Below are positions 41,537 through 51,435 of a stretch of DNA of 64,000 bases, one piece after another; positions within the stretch are counted from its first letter, which is position 1, and each line of letters begins with the position of its first letter. This DNA comes from Actinomadura rifamycini DSM 43936. GTDB lineage: Bacteria; Actinomycetota; Actinomycetes; Streptosporangiales; Streptosporangiaceae. The stretch lies in assembly GCF_000425065.1 (NCBI RefSeq), contig NZ_AULB01000013.1:181428-245427 (forward strand). Direction: 5' to 3'. The notes beneath the pieces were generated by a model, which saw only the letters and a program-made list of their open reading frames with translations, made no database searches and had not been told where the DNA came from. The position numbers and the translations under genes are program-made.

Positions 41537-41980
41537 ATGCTGACGATCGAGCGTTCCCTGGTCGACAGGATCGTCGCGCACGCGCGCGCCGACCACCCCG
41601 ACGAGGCCTGCGGGGTCATCGCCGGCCCGATCGGGTCCGACCGTCCCGTCCGGTTCGTCCAGATGGTCAATGCCGAGCGCTCGCCGACGTTCTACCGGTT
41701 CGACTCCCAGGAGCAGCTGAAGGTGTGGCGGGAGATGGACGACCGCGACGAGGAGCCGGTGGTGATCTACCACTCGCACACGGCCACGGAGGCGTACCCG
41801 TCGCGCACCGACATCTCCTACGCGCAGGAGCCGAACGCGCACTACGTCCTCGTCTCCACCCGCGAGGAGGACGACGTGGAGTTCCGCTCGTACCGGATCC
41901 TGGACGGCGAGGTGACCGAGGAGGAAGTCGTGATCGTCGACTCCTACCCGGGCTCCGCGCCGGGCTCCGCGCAGGTGTGA
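41537..41980 (+). CDS. mec: Mec+ JAMM metalloprotease (CysO processing)
   Basis: 147 aa MPN/JAMM domain: DEACGVIAGP (catalytic Glu), YHSHTATEAYPSRTD (H-x-H-x7-S-x2-D zinc motif) and PNAHYVLVST. In M. tuberculosis Mec (Rv1334) removes cysteine from CysO-Cys, regenerating CysO and releasing free cysteine. The next genes are cysO and cysM, so the pathway is complete. It has its own leaderless-type promoter and is separated from cysO by 259 bp that hold a short leader ORF. Confidence 0.93.
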   Translation: MLTIERSLVDRIVAHARADHPDEACGVIAGPIGSDRPVRFVQMVNAERSPTFYRFDSQEQLKVWREMDDRDEEPVVIYHSHTATEAYPSRTDISYAQEPNAHYVLVSTREEDDVEFRSYRILDGEVTEEEVVIVDSYPGSAPGSAQV

Positions 41981-42012
41981 TGGGCGCTACGGAGAGCGAT
42001 GGTCGGGACAGG

Positions 42013-42018
42013 TAAAGT
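42013..42018 (+). promoter_or_regulatory. -10 box of a leaderless promoter before a short leader ORF
   Basis: TAAAGT ends seven bases before the ATG at 42026, a good match to the TANNNT box and spacing of leaderless transcripts. Confidence 0.5.
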
Positions 42019-42025
42019 GGGCCTC

Positions 42026-42154
42026 ATGTGGACGAGCGGGAGCAGAACGGGCGCGCGGCGCCGCGTCCCGCCCGCCGTGGTGCCCCCCGTGCAGAGCTTC
42101 CTGTTCGGGCACTCGCGCGCCGAGGTCGTCTACGACTGTTCGCCGACGCGCTGA
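42026..42154 (+). CDS. Short leader ORF (42 aa) upstream of cysO-cysM
   Basis: ATG lies seven bases after a TAAAGT box, so it should be translated from a leaderless transcript. The peptide is basic and Pro/Val-rich with a single Cys near the end (VVYDCSPTR). It has no known family. Position before cysO-cysM, and the hairpin that follows, suggest a translated regulatory leader; mycobacteria use cysteine-rich leaderless ORFs as cysteine-responsive attenuators, but those carry several Cys. It could also be a meaningless frame. Confidence 0.4.
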   Translation: MWTSGSRTGARRRVPPAVVPPVQSFLFGHSRAEVVYDCSPTR

Positions 42155-43492
<1,338 letters not shown>

Positions 43493-43518
43493 GGCCGGCG
43501 GCCGGTGCCCGCGGGACG

Positions 43519-43535
43519 GGGCCGGTCCCCGGCCC
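43519..43535 (+). terminator. Hairpin terminator after cysM
   Basis: Perfect 7-bp arms GGGCCGG/CCGGCCC with a 3-nt loop, 26 bases past the cysM stop. Confidence 0.55.
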
Positions 43536-43666
43536 TCGCGTGTCAGTAGCGTGATGCTACTCATAGGGGCGGTCCGCCCGGCGGACGGTAGGGTTCGGTT
43601 CCGAATATGGTTCTAGAATCCGGCCGGGCGGACGCCCGCCGCGCGGTGGAGCAGCAGGGAGTGCAG

Positions 43667-44470
43667 ATGAGCGTGTTCGCGGACGCCACCGCCGTGCGGC
43701 GGACCGGCGAGGGCCGCTACGAGGTCGACATCCACCCCGGCTACTGCATCGGCGCGGCGCCCAACGGCGGCTACCTGATGGCGCTGCTCGGCCGCGCCGC
43801 CGTCGACGCCTCCCCGCACGCCCACCCCGTCTCGACCGCGACGAACTTCCTGCGCGTCGCCGACGCGGGCGCCCCCGCGGAGATCGTCGTCGAGCCGCGC
43901 AAGGAGGGCCGCACCGCGGCGACGTCCCTGGTCAGCCTCGTCCAGAACGGCAAGCGCATCGTGGACGCGCTCGTCACCACCGGCACCCTGGAGCCCGGCA
44001 CCGACCCCGACTGGGCCGGCGAGCCGCCCGCCGTGCCGCTCCCGCCGCTGGAGGACTGCACCGGCGCCCGCCCGCCCGGCGACAGCAACGGCTTCGCCGA
44101 CCACGTCGACATGCGGTTCGACCGCACCACCATGGGCTGGCTCGACGGCAACCCCAGCGGCCGCCCCGAGGTCCGCGCCTGGTTCCGGCTGCCCGACGGG
44201 CACGAGCCCGACCCGTACGTCCTCGCGCTGGCCGTGGACGCGCTGCCGCCCGTCTCGCTCAACCTCGGCGCGCAGGGCTGGGCCCCGACCGTCGAGCTGA
44301 CCTGGCACATGCGGGCCGTCCCCGCGCCCGGCTGGCTCGCCCTCCACGGCTCCGGACGGCTGCTGACCGGCGGCTGGTTCGACGAGGAGGTCGAGGTGTG
44401 GGACTCGGCGGGCCGGCTGGTCGCGCAGAGCCGGCAGCTCGCGCGCGTCCCCAAGGGCGGCTTCAAGTAG
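43667..44470 (+). CDS. TesB-like acyl-CoA thioesterase family protein
   Basis: 267 aa double-hotdog protein: VDIHPGYCIGAAPNGGYLMALLGRAAVDAS, STATNFLRVADAGAPAEIVVEPRKEGRTAATSLVSL (first hotdog), VRAWFRLPDG and ALAVDALPPVSLNLGAQGWAPTVELTWHMRA (second). This is the TesB/thioesterase pattern. AGGGAG is seven bases before the chosen ATG; an earlier in-frame ATG lacks it. It occupies the place of the rhomboid gene (Rv1337) in the mycobacterial order cysM-rhomboid-murI. Confidence 0.85.
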   Translation: MSVFADATAVRRTGEGRYEVDIHPGYCIGAAPNGGYLMALLGRAAVDASPHAHPVSTATNFLRVADAGAPAEIVVEPRKEGRTAATSLVSLVQNGKRIVDALVTTGTLEPGTDPDWAGEPPAVPLPPLEDCTGARPPGDSNGFADHVDMRFDRTTMGWLDGNPSGRPEVRAWFRLPDGHEPDPYVLALAVDALPPVSLNLGAQGWAPTVELTWHMRAVPAPGWLALHGSGRLLTGGWFDEEVEVWDSAGRLVAQSRQLARVPKGGFK

Positions 44471-44601
44471 TCCCGCTGTTTCCCCCGCGTTTCGCCTGAG
44501 AATTCCACGACATCGGGCGCGGACCCATGGGCGGGTGTGTTTTCCGCCGGGTGGCGGTGTGATGTCCAACGCATGACGTCCCTGTGGGTCCGTACGTCGC
44601 C

Positions 44602-44607
44602 TAGCCT
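44602..44607 (+). promoter_or_regulatory. -10 box of a probable leaderless promoter for murI
   Basis: TAGCCT ends eight bases before the ATG at 44616, consistent with a leaderless transcript. Confidence 0.4.
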
Positions 44608-44615
44608 TGATGACC

Positions 44616-45512
44616 ATGTCAGATGCCGGTTCGCCGAGCGGGGACGATCCCGCGCTCCTCCCGGCGGAGGCGCCTCCGGATCCGCTCGGGGAGTTTCCGC
44701 TGGACGCCCCGATCGGGGTCTTCGACAGCGGGTTCGGCGGTCTCACCGTGGCCCGCGCGATCCTCGACCAGCTCCCGAACGAGCCGATCGTCTACCTGGG
44801 CGACTCGGCCCGCCAGCCGTACGGGCCGCGGCCGATCGCCGAGGTCCGCGCGTTCGCGCTGGAGATGCTCGACAGCCTCGTCGACGAGGGCGTGAAGATG
44901 CTGGTGATCGCCTGCAACAGCGCCAGCTCGGCGATGCTGCGCGACGCCCGCGAGCGCTACGACGTCCCGGTCGTCGAGGTGATCAACCCGGCGACCCGGC
45001 GCGCCGCCCGCGCCACCCGCAACGGACGCGTCGGGCTGATCGCGACCCGCGCCACCGTGCAGAGCCGCGCCTACGAGGACTCGTTCGCCGCGGCCCCGCA
45101 CATCGAGCTCGTCAGCGCCGCCTGCCCCCGCTTCGTCGAGTTCGTCGAGGCGGGAGTGACGGCCGGGGACGAACTGCTGGACGCGGCGCGCGAGTACCTG
45201 AAGCCCGTCGTGGACGCCGGTTGCGACACGCTCATCCTCGGCTGCACGCATTACCCCCTTCTTGCCGGCGTCATCTCGTATGTCGTCGGAGACGGGGTCA
45301 CACTGGTCTCAAGCGCCGACGAGACCGCCAAGGACGTGTACCGAGTGCTCCACGACCGGGGACTGGCCCGCGCCGAGGGGACGCCCCCGCCGCGGCACCG
45401 CTTCCGCGTGACCGGGGACCCCGAGGTGTTCGCCGAGCTCGGGCGCCGGTTCCTCGGACCGGAGATCGGCACGGTCGAGAGCGACCTCGGTCGGGCCCTG
45501 ACCACCGGATGA
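44616..45512 (+). CDS. murI: Glutamate racemase
   Basis: 298 aa. [40 protein letters not shown] is the diagnostic N-terminus; catalytic cysteines sit in [12 protein letters not shown] and [11 protein letters not shown]. It makes D-glutamate for peptidoglycan. The N-terminal ~30 residues are a variable acidic/Pro stretch. The start at MSDAG is chosen because of the TAGCCT box upstream; two starts a few bases earlier are possible. The metallo-hydrolase gene follows, as in mycobacteria (Rv1338-Rv1339). Confidence 0.94.
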   Translation: MSDAGSPSGDDPALLPAEAPPDPLGEFPLDAPIGVFDSGFGGLTVARAILDQLPNEPIVYLGDSARQPYGPRPIAEVRAFALEMLDSLVDEGVKMLVIACNSASSAMLRDARERYDVPVVEVINPATRRAARATRNGRVGLIATRATVQSRAYEDSFAAAPHIELVSAACPRFVEFVEAGVTAGDELLDAAREYLKPVVDAGCDTLILGCTHYPLLAGVISYVVGDGVTLVSSADETAKDVYRVLHDRGLARAEGTPPPRHRFRVTGDPEVFAELGRRFLGPEIGTVESDLGRALTTG

Positions 45513-45551
45513 CCACCTGATTCCTCGGGGGACGCAGAAGGAGGAGTGAGC

Positions 45552-46301
45552 GTGCGGGTCACTGTGATCGGCTGCTCCGGCAGTTTTCCCGGACCGGACA
45601 GTCCCGCGTCCAGCTATCTCGTCGAGGCCGAGGGCTTCGCCATGATCCTCGATCTCGGCAACGGTGCGCTCGGCTCGCTGCAGCGTTTCCACTCCATGTA
45701 CGAGATCGACGCGGTGTGCATCTCGCACCTGCACGCCGACCACTGCCTCGACCTGTGCGGGTACTGGGTGGCGCGGACGTACCGGCCGAGCGGCCCGCCG
45801 CCGCGCATCCCGGTGCACGGCCCGGAGGGCACGGCCGCCCGCATGGCCCGCGCCTACGACCTCGACCCCGACCCCGGCATGTCCGAGACGTTCGACTTCC
45901 GGACCCTGCGGCGCGGCCCGTTCGAGATCGGCCCGTTCCGGGTGACGACGGCGCTGATGCCGCACCCCGTCGAGGCGTACGCGTTCCGCATCGAGTACGG
46001 CGGCAAGGCGCTCGCGTACTCGGGCGACACCGGGCCGTCCGACACGCTCGTCGAGCTGGCCAGGGACGCCGACCTGTTCCTGTGCGAGGCGTCCTTCCTG
46101 GAGGGCCCGGCGCTGCCGTCGGAGCTGCACCTGACCGCCCGCGAGGCCGCCGAGCACGCCGCGCGCGCCGACGTGGGACGGCTCGTCCTCACCCACCTCG
46201 TCCCGTGGAACGACGCGGACGTGTCGCTCAAGGAGGCCAAGTCGGGCGGCTACGGCGGGGAGATCGAGCTGGCGCGGGTCGGCACCCGCTACGACCTGTG
46301 A
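45552..46301 (+). CDS. MBL-fold metallo-hydrolase, Rv1339-like (cyclic nucleotide phosphodiesterase)
   Basis: 249 aa metallo-beta-lactamase fold: VTVIGCSGSFPGPDSPASSYLVE, SHLHADHCLDLCGY (H-x-H-x-D-H), VTTALMPHPVEAYAFRIEYGGKALAYSGDTGP and LVLTHLVPWND. It corresponds by sequence and position to Rv1339, shown to be an atypical cAMP phosphodiesterase; that activity is inferred here. AAGGAGG at 45538-45544 gives correct spacing only to the GTG at 45552, not to the GTG six bases before, so 45552 is chosen. Confidence 0.85.
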   Translation: MRVTVIGCSGSFPGPDSPASSYLVEAEGFAMILDLGNGALGSLQRFHSMYEIDAVCISHLHADHCLDLCGYWVARTYRPSGPPPRIPVHGPEGTAARMARAYDLDPDPGMSETFDFRTLRRGPFEIGPFRVTTALMPHPVEAYAFRIEYGGKALAYSGDTGPSDTLVELARDADLFLCEASFLEGPALPSELHLTAREAAEHAARADVGRLVLTHLVPWNDADVSLKEAKSGGYGGEIELARVGTRYDL

Positions 46302-46336
46302 GGCGGACGCGCCGCGGTGCGGCCCCCGGTCGGCGT

Positions 46337-46342
46337 TAGGGT
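46337..46342 (+). promoter_or_regulatory. -10 box of a leaderless promoter for rphA
   Basis: TAGGGT ends seven bases before the ATG at 46350; no ribosome binding site present. Confidence 0.5.
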
Positions 46343-46349
46343 GGTGCGC

Positions 46350-47069
46350 ATGTCTCGCCCCGATGATCGCGCGCCCGACAGCCTCCGTCCCGTCCGCCTG
46401 CAGCGCGGCTGGCTCGACCACGCGGAGGGCTCGGTGCTCGTCGAGTTCGGCGGCACCCGGGTGCTGTGCGCGGCGTCCGTCGAGGACTCGGTGCCCCGGT
46501 GGCGGCGCGACAGCGGCCTCGGCTGGGTCACCGCCGAGTACGCGATGCTGCCCCGCGCCACCAACACCCGCAACGACCGCGAGGCCGTCAAGGGCAAGAT
46601 CGGCGGCCGCACCCACGAGATCTCCCGGCTGATCGGCCGGTCCATCCGGGCCTGCATCGACTACAAGGCGCTCGGCGAGAACACGGTGCGGCTCGACTGC
46701 GACGTCCTGCAGGCCGACGGCGGCACCCGCACCGCCGCGATCACCGGCGCGTACGTCGCGCTGGCGGACGCGGTGACCTGGATGCGCGAGCGCGGCCTCG
46801 TCAAGCGCGACCCGCTCACCACCTCGATCGCGGCGGTCAGCGTCGGCGTCGTGCAGGGGGAGGCGCGGCTCGACCTCTGCTACGAGGAGGACTCGGCCGC
46901 CGAGACCGACATGAACGTCGTCTGCACCGGCGAGGGCAAGTTCGTCGAGGTGCAGGGCACCGCCGAGGGCGCCCCGTTCGACCGCGCCGAGCTCGACGCG
47001 CTGCTCGACCTGGCGGCGGGCGGCTGCGCCGAGCTGACCCGGCTGCAGCGGGAGGCGCTCGGCCGATGA
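46350..47069 (+). CDS. rph: RNase PH
   Basis: 239 aa. [71 protein letters not shown] and [27 protein letters not shown] match RNase PH throughout. It trims tRNA 3' ends using phosphate. The rdgB gene overlaps its stop by four bases (ATGA), so the two are coupled, as in mycobacteria (Rv1340-Rv1341). Confidence 0.95.
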   Translation: MSRPDDRAPDSLRPVRLQRGWLDHAEGSVLVEFGGTRVLCAASVEDSVPRWRRDSGLGWVTAEYAMLPRATNTRNDREAVKGKIGGRTHEISRLIGRSIRACIDYKALGENTVRLDCDVLQADGGTRTAAITGAYVALADAVTWMRERGLVKRDPLTTSIAAVSVGVVQGEARLDLCYEEDSAAETDMNVVCTGEGKFVEVQGTAEGAPFDRAELDALLDLAAGGCAELTRLQREALGR

Positions 47070-47686
47070 CCCGGATCGTCCTCGCCACCCGCAACCAAGG
47101 CAAGATCGCCGAACTGCGCCGCATCCTGGACGGCATCGACGTCGCGGGCCTCGCCGAGTTCCCGGACGCGCCGGAGGTCCCCGAGACGGAGCCGACGTTC
47201 GAGGGCAACGCGCTGCTGAAGGCCCGCGCGATCTGCGCGCACACCGGCCTGCCCGCCGTCGCCGACGACTCCGGCCTGTGCGTGGACGAGCTGAACGGCA
47301 TGCCCGGGGTCCTGTCGGCCCGCTGGTCGGGCCGGTTCGGCGAGGCGTCCGGCGACAAGGACGGGGCGAACCTGCGGCTCGTCCTCGACCAGCTCGCCGA
47401 CGCCCCGGACGAGCGGCGCGGCGGGGCGTTCGTGTGCGCGGCGGCGCTCGTCCTGCCCGGCGGCGTCGAGCACTGCGTGGAGGGCCGGATGCGCGGGACG
47501 GTCGCGCGCGCCCCGCGCGGCACCGGCGGGTTCGGCTACGACCCGGTGTTCGTGCCGGAGGGCGAGACCCGCACGACGGCGGAGCTGTCGCCGGAGGAGA
47601 AGGACGCGATCAGCCACCGCGGCCGCGCGTTCCGCGCCCTCGCCGGCATCCTCCCGGACGCGCTCGCCGCCGCCGGCCTCACCTGA
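47066..47686 (+). CDS. rdgB: RdgB/HAM1 non-canonical purine NTP pyrophosphatase
   Basis: 206 aa. [17 protein letters not shown] (substrate P-loop), [46 protein letters not shown] and [41 protein letters not shown] are all family signatures. It hydrolyses dITP, XTP and ITP to keep them out of DNA. Translationally coupled to rphA. A convergent sensor gene follows after a short hairpin. Confidence 0.95.
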   Translation: MTRIVLATRNQGKIAELRRILDGIDVAGLAEFPDAPEVPETEPTFEGNALLKARAICAHTGLPAVADDSGLCVDELNGMPGVLSARWSGRFGEASGDKDGANLRLVLDQLADAPDERRGGAFVCAAALVLPGGVEHCVEGRMRGTVARAPRGTGGFGYDPVFVPEGETRTTAELSPEEKDAISHRGRAFRALAGILPDALAAAGLT

Positions 47687-47704
47687 CCCGCCGGCCTCCC
47701 TCGT

Positions 47705-47733
47705 CCCGCCGCCCCGCTATCCGTCGCGGCGGG
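47705..47733. terminator. Bidirectional hairpin between rdgB and the first MEDS sensor
   Basis: Perfect 8-bp arms CCCGCCGC/GCGGCGGG with a 13-nt loop, overlapping the stop of the convergent MEDS gene. Confidence 0.5.
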
Positions 47734-48646
47734 TGCGGATGCGGACGAAGGTGCCGTCCCATCCGGTGCGCAGCTCCATCAGGTCGACCAGCAGCCGGAC
47801 GGTCCACAGGCCGAAGCCGGGCTGGAGCGCGGTGTCGGGCGGGATGAACCCGGTCAGGGAGCTGGGCACCGGCCGCCAGCAGCCGTGGTCGCCGACCTCG
47901 CAGACCAGGTCGTCGCCGTCGGCCCACACGCGCAGGCCCGCGGGCGGCGTGCCGTGCTGGAGGGCGTTGGCGGCGAGCTCGTTCACGGCGGTGACGAGGT
48001 TCAGCGTCCGGGTGCGGCCGAGGCCGTGCGCGGCGGCGCGGCGCTCGACGAACGTGCGCAGCGCGTGCAGGTCGGCACCGTCGATGACCAGGTGGTCGGC
48101 GTCGGCGGGGCGGGCGAAGCCGCGGATCCGGTCGCATTCGGCGCCGAACGCCTCGGGCTGCACGTACGCGTCGTTGGACACCGAGCGGCCGTCCCGCACG
48201 ACGAGCGGGTGCGTGCGGTGCGCCTGCCGGACGACCTCGGCGGGCAGGGACGTCCCGTCGTAGGGGCACAGCGCGCGCGCCCCGGAGCCGCCGAACACGA
48301 CGTTGATCAGGGATTCGTAGCGGATCCACTCGCGGGTCTGCCGCTCGTCCCAGCCGTCCCACACCGGTTCGGCCAGGGCGCACACGCTGCGGGGGGCGCT
48401 GGCTTTCACGATCTCCTGGTAGTCGCGCAGGGTGTGGACGGGGTGGCGGTAGAAGGCCGCGGAGTCCCGGAAGGTGATCGCGTCGCCGTGCCCGGCGAGC
48501 GTCTCGCGCAGCGCCGTCAGGTGGGGTTCGCGCGCGACGGCGATGACCTTCTGGCCGGCCTCCAGCCCCGCCTCCAGGAACGGGACGGTGACCGCCAGGT
48601 AGTCGTCGGTGCCCGCGTACACGAACGCCTTGTGCTCCAGCGTCAT
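47717..48646 (-). CDS. MEDS-HATPase sensor kinase-like protein (copy 1)
   Basis: 309 aa. N-terminal MEDS domain (residues ~1-170): FVYAGTDDYLAVTVPFLEAGLEAGQKVIAVAREPHLTAL, WIRYESLINVVFGGSGARALCPYDGTSLPAEVV. C-terminal GHKL ATPase (~195-305): LVTAVNELAANALQHGTPP (N-box), CEVGDHG and QPGFGLWTVRLLVDLME. This combination is like RsbW-type anti-sigma kinases coupled to a small-molecule or redox sensor. ATG overlaps the stop of the upstream MEDS-STAS gene (TGATG), so they are coupled. Confidence 0.85.
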   Translation of the reverse strand: MTLEHKAFVYAGTDDYLAVTVPFLEAGLEAGQKVIAVAREPHLTALRETLAGHGDAITFRDSAAFYRHPVHTLRDYQEIVKASAPRSVCALAEPVWDGWDERQTREWIRYESLINVVFGGSGARALCPYDGTSLPAEVVRQAHRTHPLVVRDGRSVSNDAYVQPEAFGAECDRIRGFARPADADHLVIDGADLHALRTFVERRAAAHGLGRTRTLNLVTAVNELAANALQHGTPPAGLRVWADGDDLVCEVGDHGCWRPVPSSLTGFIPPDTALQPGFGLWTVRLLVDLMELRTGWDGTFVRIRTRRDG

Positions 48647-49563
48647 CAGGCGAGGTCCTCCGTCTCGGGCACCCGGTCGCGGCCGCGGGCCAGGCCCGGC
48701 AGCCGGTGCCAGCCGACCATCTCGATCACGTTCTCGACTTCGGGCTGCAGCCCGTCCAGGATCAGCGCGTCGTCGCCGTCGAGCGACACGGCGTGCCGCA
48801 CCAGCAGGTGCAGGCCGCGCAGGTCGATGAAGCGGAGCCGGGACAGGTTCAGGCGGACGCCGCGGCGCCGCCCGTCCGGCCCGACGCTGACCCGCGCCAG
48901 CCTGTCCTCGAACGCCTTGTGCCGCGCGGCGTCCAGCTCGCCCTCGACGCGCAGGCCGTCCGGCGCGAAGGTGCGGACGATCCGCAGGACGTTGTCCTCG
49001 TACTCGGGATCGACTTCGACGAGAACCTCGTGGGTGTCGCGCAGCGCGGCGAGCTGCTCGGGCGGGCAGGCGCAGCGGTCGATCTGGCACACCGCCATCG
49101 CCATGGTGCTGGGCGAGACGGCGTCGCCGACGCGGTGCTCGCAGCCGAGGACGCCGGGGAGGTCGGCGACGCCGGGATCGTTCAGCAGCCAGCTGTAGTC
49201 GGTGGTGATGCGGACGGCCCGGAAGCCCTGCCCGAACGCCGACCCGACCTCGCCGGCGAGGGTGTCGAGCATCCGCGCGGGCTCGAACCCGCCGGCGCGG
49301 TCGAGGCACGCGTCGCGCCGCGAGATCACCCGCAGCTGGCGGGACCGCTGGAAAGCGGCCGCGTCCGCCCCGGCGCCGAGACCGGGCAGCCGGTCGGCGG
49401 GCGCGTCGGTGACGTACACGACCTTCTCGTTCGTCGCCAGCCCCTCGCGCACGAACGGGCCGATGACCCGGTCGCGCTCCTCGAAGCCGGAATAGGCCAG
49501 CCAGCCGTGGTCGCCCGGCCGGATCTCGCTCACGTGTCGCTTGGCGAACCAGGGTGTCTCCAT
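48646..49563 (-). CDS. MEDS-STAS protein (anti-anti-sigma-like sensor)
   Basis: 305 aa. MEDS domain at ~10-185 (RPGDHGWLAYSGFEERDRVIGPFVREGLATNEKVVYVTDAPADRL, ITTDYSWLLNDPG) and a STAS domain at ~195-300 (RVEGELDAARHKAFEDRLARV, LRFIDLRGLHLLVRHAVSLDGDDALILDGLQPEVENVIEMVG). The phosphorylatable Ser/Thr of RsbV-type proteins is replaced by Asp in FIDLRG, which would resemble a constitutively phosphorylated or non-phosphorylated form. ATG start matches the MEDS family N-terminus. Coupled to the following HATPase gene. Confidence 0.85.
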   Translation of the reverse strand: METPWFAKRHVSEIRPGDHGWLAYSGFEERDRVIGPFVREGLATNEKVVYVTDAPADRLPGLGAGADAAAFQRSRQLRVISRRDACLDRAGGFEPARMLDTLAGEVGSAFGQGFRAVRITTDYSWLLNDPGVADLPGVLGCEHRVGDAVSPSTMAMAVCQIDRCACPPEQLAALRDTHEVLVEVDPEYEDNVLRIVRTFAPDGLRVEGELDAARHKAFEDRLARVSVGPDGRRRGVRLNLSRLRFIDLRGLHLLVRHAVSLDGDDALILDGLQPEVENVIEMVGWHRLPGLARGRDRVPETEDLA

Positions 49564-49642
49564 GGCCTGCCCATCGAGTCGTCGTGGATGGGTCCAGGGT
49601 ACGCCGTCCGGCGGCATTTGGAAGCTCGTTGCACGGAGTCCA

Positions 49643-50656
49643 TCACCCTCCGTCGCCCGGACCGGGCCGGAAACCGGGCACGGGATCGGAAAGCGGGCCG
49701 GGCAGGGTCAGCCGCAACCGCACCACCGTCCCCGCCGGGCCCGTCCGGATCTGGACGAGCGAGCACAGCAGCCGCACCGCCCACAGCCCGAACCGCCCGC
49801 AGGCGCCCGCCTCGGACCGGCGCGGCGGGACGAGCCCGAACCCGGCCCCCGCGGACCAGCGGCCCCCGTCGGAGACCTCGCACACGAACGCCGGGTCGCC
49901 GCGCGCGTCCTCGGCCGCGTCCGTCCACATCCGCAGCATGAGGGGCGGCGCACCGTGCCGCTCCGCGTTCGTGACCACCTCGGTGACGGCGACCAGGAGG
50001 CGCTGCAGGTCCTCGTCGGGCAGCGGGGTGCGGCGCGCGTACTCGGCGACGTAGGCGCGCAGCCAGTACAGGTCCGGACGGTCGATCTTCAGCTCGTCCG
50101 CGTGGGCGGGCGGCGGCGGCAGCGGTTCGCGGTCGCACCGCGCGCTGAACGCGCCCGGGTCGATGTACCCGGGGTTCGGCACGGCGCGCGCTCCCCGGAC
50201 GGTCTCGGGGTGCGTCCGGCGGCCCGCCGCGACGACGCCGGGCGGGAGCGTCGCGGCGTACGGGCACATGATCGCGGCGCCGGTCCCGCGGAAGGCGATG
50301 TTGAGGATCGCCTCGACCCGCTGCCATTCGAGGACCTCCAGCGGCCGCCGCCGGGCCCACACGGGCTCGCCGAACAGCCGCAGCCGCCGCCCCTCGCCGT
50401 CCAGTTCCTCGGCGTCGCTGAGGCAGTCGGCGAGGGTCCGCGAGGGGTGCGCGTACCAGCGGGCCGCGTCGCTGAACCGGATCGCCCCGGCGCCGTCGCC
50501 GAGGGCGTCGCGCAGGAGCACCTCCAGGCCGAGCCCGCAGACGACCTGGACGCGGTCGCCCGCCGCCAGCCCCTCGCCGAGGAACGGGACGGCGCCGGCG
50601 AGGAACTCGTCCACCCCGTCGTACGGCAGTACGCGGTGGGTGAAGGTCGCGCTCAC
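49643..50656 (-). CDS. MEDS-HATPase sensor kinase-like protein (copy 2)
   Basis: 337 aa with the same architecture as copy 1: MEDS domain (HRVLPYDGVDEFLAGAVPFLGEGLAAGDRVQVVCG, VEAILNIAFRGTGAAIMCPYAATLPPGVV) and GHKL ATPase (LLVAVTEVVTNAERHGAPP, CEVSDGGRWSAGAG, CGRFGLWAVRLLCSLV). It is clearly paralogous to copy 1 but diverged, and separated by 79 bp from the MEDS-STAS gene. GTG start. The Pro/Gly tail ends in PGPGDGG. Confidence 0.85.
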   Translation of the reverse strand: MSATFTHRVLPYDGVDEFLAGAVPFLGEGLAAGDRVQVVCGLGLEVLLRDALGDGAGAIRFSDAARWYAHPSRTLADCLSDAEELDGEGRRLRLFGEPVWARRRPLEVLEWQRVEAILNIAFRGTGAAIMCPYAATLPPGVVAAGRRTHPETVRGARAVPNPGYIDPGAFSARCDREPLPPPPAHADELKIDRPDLYWLRAYVAEYARRTPLPDEDLQRLLVAVTEVVTNAERHGAPPLMLRMWTDAAEDARGDPAFVCEVSDGGRWSAGAGFGLVPPRRSEAGACGRFGLWAVRLLCSLVQIRTGPAGTVVRLRLTLPGPLSDPVPGFRPGPGDGG

Positions 50657-50769
50657 GGCGCCCCCAGCGAGTTGTCGATCACGGCGTCACCGTGCGCACG
50701 CGCATCGCGGCGCAGCGCACGGACACCCTCCAGAGTAGGACGCCCGGCTTCTCCGCGCAGGTCCCCTTT

Positions 50770-51372
50770 TCAAATGCCGGGGCGGCGGCGCGGCGGGAAC
50801 AGGGCGGCGCGCATGGGCGGGAGCTGCCGGGCCACGAATTCATCGGTCGGCATCGAGGCGATCGGCTCGATGGCGAGGACGTACCGGCCGAACACCACCC
50901 CGGAGAGCTGGGTGCCGAACGCGGCGGCGCGCCCGGACGCGTCGGGGCCGCCGATCCGCGCGGCGATCCGCTCCAGCATCTCGTGCCACACGACGTCCCT
51001 GAGCAGCCGCGACAGCTCCGGTTCCTGGACGGCCGTGCGCACCATCAGCACGAGCCGCGGGCCGCCGACGGGGTCGTCGTAGGCGGACAGCAGCGCGCGC
51101 AGGACGCGTTCGGGCAGGCCCGGGAGGTCGCCGGGCAGGGCGGCCGCCAGCACTTCGGGCGGGTTCGCCAGCAGCCCGAGCACCGCGCCGAACAGGCCCT
51201 TCTTCGATCCGAAGAAGTAGCTGATCAGCGCGGCGTCCACGCCCGCCTCGGCGGCGACGGAGCGCAGCGTCACCCGCGCGTAGCCGTCGGAGAGGAACCG
51301 GCGGCGCGCCACCGCGAGGATCTCCTCCCGGGTGTCGGGGGAGCCGCGCCGCCGCCCCCGGGATTTATTCAT
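50770..51372 (-). CDS. TetR-family regulator, divergent from MFS exporter
   Basis: 200 aa. HTH: TREEILAVARRRFLSDGYARVTLRSVAAEAGVDAALISYFFGSKKGLFGAVL (residues ~14-65). The C-terminal domain is TetR_C-like (GPRLVLMVRTAVQEPELSRLLRDVV). Divergent from a DHA2 exporter with 63 bp between starts, so it is probably its repressor. ATG at 51372 follows a Lys/Arg-rich N-terminus. Confidence 0.9.
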   Translation of the reverse strand: MNKSRGRRRGSPDTREEILAVARRRFLSDGYARVTLRSVAAEAGVDAALISYFFGSKKGLFGAVLGLLANPPEVLAAALPGDLPGLPERVLRALLSAYDDPVGGPRLVLMVRTAVQEPELSRLLRDVVWHEMLERIAARIGGPDASGRAAAFGTQLSGVVFGRYVLAIEPIASMPTDEFVARQLPPMRAALFPPRRRPGI

Positions 51373-51435
51373 CACGGTTGAAATATAGCTCCGCCGGCCG
51401 CGACATTCGAGGCGTCGCCACCGAAGGAGACCGAC

